Below are positions 63,145 to 64,000 of a stretch of 64,000 nucleotides of DNA, in pieces. The DNA is taken from contig NC_066313.1 of the NCBI RefSeq assembly GCF_022539315.1, forward strand, positions 28,123,059 through 28,187,058. Direction: 5' to 3'. The notes under the pieces are model-generated. The model was not told where the DNA came from. It saw only the letters and a program-made list of their open reading frames with translations, and did no database searches. How positions within the stretch are numbered: position 1 is the first letter of the stretch; every line of letters begins with the position of its first letter. Position numbers and translations under genes: made by a program. The DNA is from Serinus canaria (Eukaryota; Chordata; Aves; Passeriformes; Fringillidae).

Positions 63145-64000
63145 TTCAGGATTTTTGTAAAGCTTTGGATATTGTCCTTCACAGCATCCTCCTGGACAAG
63201 TTGTCCCAGCTGTGATCTGAGCAGGTTCAGACTGTGCTGGGTGAAGAACTGGCTGAAGGGCAGGGCTCCAAGGGGTGTAGTGAATCAAGGGGGCTGCATC
63301 TGGCTGGTGAATGGCCACCAGTGGTGTTTTGCAGGGCTTGATTCTAGGGACAGTTCTGTGCAATGTGTTTATCGGTGATCTGGATGCAGGAGCTGAATGC
63401 ACCATCAGCAAGTTTGCTGCTGATGCTAAACCAGGAGGTGCTGTTGATTCTCTGGAGGGACAAGAGGCCTTGAAGAGGAATCTGCATAGAGCATTGGCAA
63501 TCATCCCTGGCATGAAATTTAGCAAGTGCCCGATCCTGCACCTGGGATGGAGTAACTGCAGGCACAAGCACAGCCTGTGACAGGAGTGTCTGCAGAGCGC
63601 CCTGCAGGGAGGCCCTGGGGGTGCTGGGGCAGCAGCAGCAGCTCAGCGAGAGCCAGCAGGGCGAGCCCGGGCAGCCCAGAGGGCAGGAGCCGTGTCCTGG
63701 GGGCATCAAGCACAGAGCACAGCCGGGCAGAGGGGGGATCACCCGCTGGGCTCAGCGCTGCTGCGGCCTCACCTGGAGTGCTGGGAGCAGCTCTGGGCAC
63801 CACAATGTAAGTGGGATGGGAAAGAGGAAGAATGCATGCGGAGGAGGGCAACAAAACAGGGAATGGTTCAAAGCTGTACAAGGGAAGGCTCAGACTTGAC
63901 AATGGGAAGCACATCTTTACTGAGAGGGTGGTCAGACACTGGAACACCCAGACTTCCTGGGTAAGTGATCAATGCCCCATCCTTGTTTTAGAATCATTTG
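63145..64000 (+). mobile_element. CR1 LINE, ORF2 3' half (copy B), runs off the window
   Basis: The plus strand encodes broken CR1 reverse transcriptase. Visible are CKALDIVLHSILLDKL (63160s), the VLCNVFIGDLDAGAEC block, and SKFAADAKPGG. In the last, the catalytic FADD box reads FAAD, so the enzyme would be dead. Then comes HLGWSN, and after the shared GC-rich island, [16 protein letters not shown]. Several frameshifts and stops are present. After 63803 the copy diverges and has a deletion compared with copy A, then continues toward the 3' end past the edge of the window. Confidence 0.92.
63502..63803 (+). repeat. 302-bp near-identical inverted repeat, copy B
   Basis: It is the reverse-complement partner of 37053-37354, the same length and about 99% identical by hand. 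It is embedded within CR1 ORF2 on both sides here. The long ORFs on both strands (for example 63344-63742 and 63519-63947, minus) are side effects of its GC-rich, stop-poor sequence. Confidence 0.9.

Larger units (their letters stand above)
16120..64000 (-). other. TSPAN9: Upstream intron or 5' region of TSPAN9
   Basis: The start-codon exon begins with an acceptor, so a noncoding exon must be spliced to it from higher coordinates. This region is thus intron, 5' noncoding exon(s), or partly gene-flanking DNA. I could not place distal 5' exons by sequence alone. One local candidate for a first exon lies at 16815-17125. The region holds most of the repeats of the window and no other recognisable protein gene. 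Confidence 0.6.

Noticed and set aside
63311..63580. Possible host gene with LDAGAEC...SKFAADAK
   Set aside because: The sequence is CR1 reverse transcriptase with a mutated catalytic box and stops; it is a dead retrotransposon.
1..64000. CRISPR array, operon, toxin-antitoxin or phage-like module
   Set aside because: The window is vertebrate intronic DNA with LINE and LTR repeats; no regularly spaced repeats and no bacterial gene organisation were seen.

Overview
The window is vertebrate nuclear DNA, almost certainly from a bird. It holds about ten fragments of CR1 LINEs of avian type: many carry the GGTTGGAAGGGACC-type 3' end and several the octamer-like tail. It also holds two related long terminal repeats of a kind widespread in bird genomes. 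There are no bacterial-style genes and no CRISPR array, and I recognised no rRNA or tRNA gene. Most of the DNA is AT-rich and intron-like.

The only host coding sequence I can identify is one exon on the minus strand (16040-16119). It holds the start codon and first 21 codons of tetraspanin-9 (TSPAN9), with a clean acceptor before it and a GTGAGT donor after it. TSPAN9 has very long introns, so 1-16039 is read as the intron downstream of this exon. Everything above 16120 is upstream intron or 5' region. No further TSPAN9 exon was found, and the rest of the protein must lie left of the window. About 0.7-1.0 kb upstream of the start codon is a CpG-enriched stretch (16815-17125) that could be an alternative promoter and noncoding first exon. 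Between it and the exon lies an open stretch in the TSPAN9 frame with an unusual composition.

The rest is repeats. CR1 copies lie at 3745-4147, 6069-6253, 29268-29452, 32715-33235, 35876-36122, 36586-37354, 38088-38345, 44083-44945, 52600-52805 and 63145-64000. Two older, very diverged CR1-like pieces are suggested at 23600-24045 and 32010-32520. LTRs lie at 5975-6713 (split by a younger CR1) and 45207-45803, each flanked by a 5-bp near-match that may be the target duplication. A pentanucleotide array sits on the tail of the CR1 at 36586.

The most striking signal is a 302-bp GC-rich segment shared by two CR1 copies in opposite orientation, about 26 kb apart. By hand I count 3 mismatches, although the CR1 sequence next to it in the same two copies is strongly diverged. 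I found no convincing new biological system. The best leads are this island, the open frame upstream of TSPAN9, and the putative alternative promoter.
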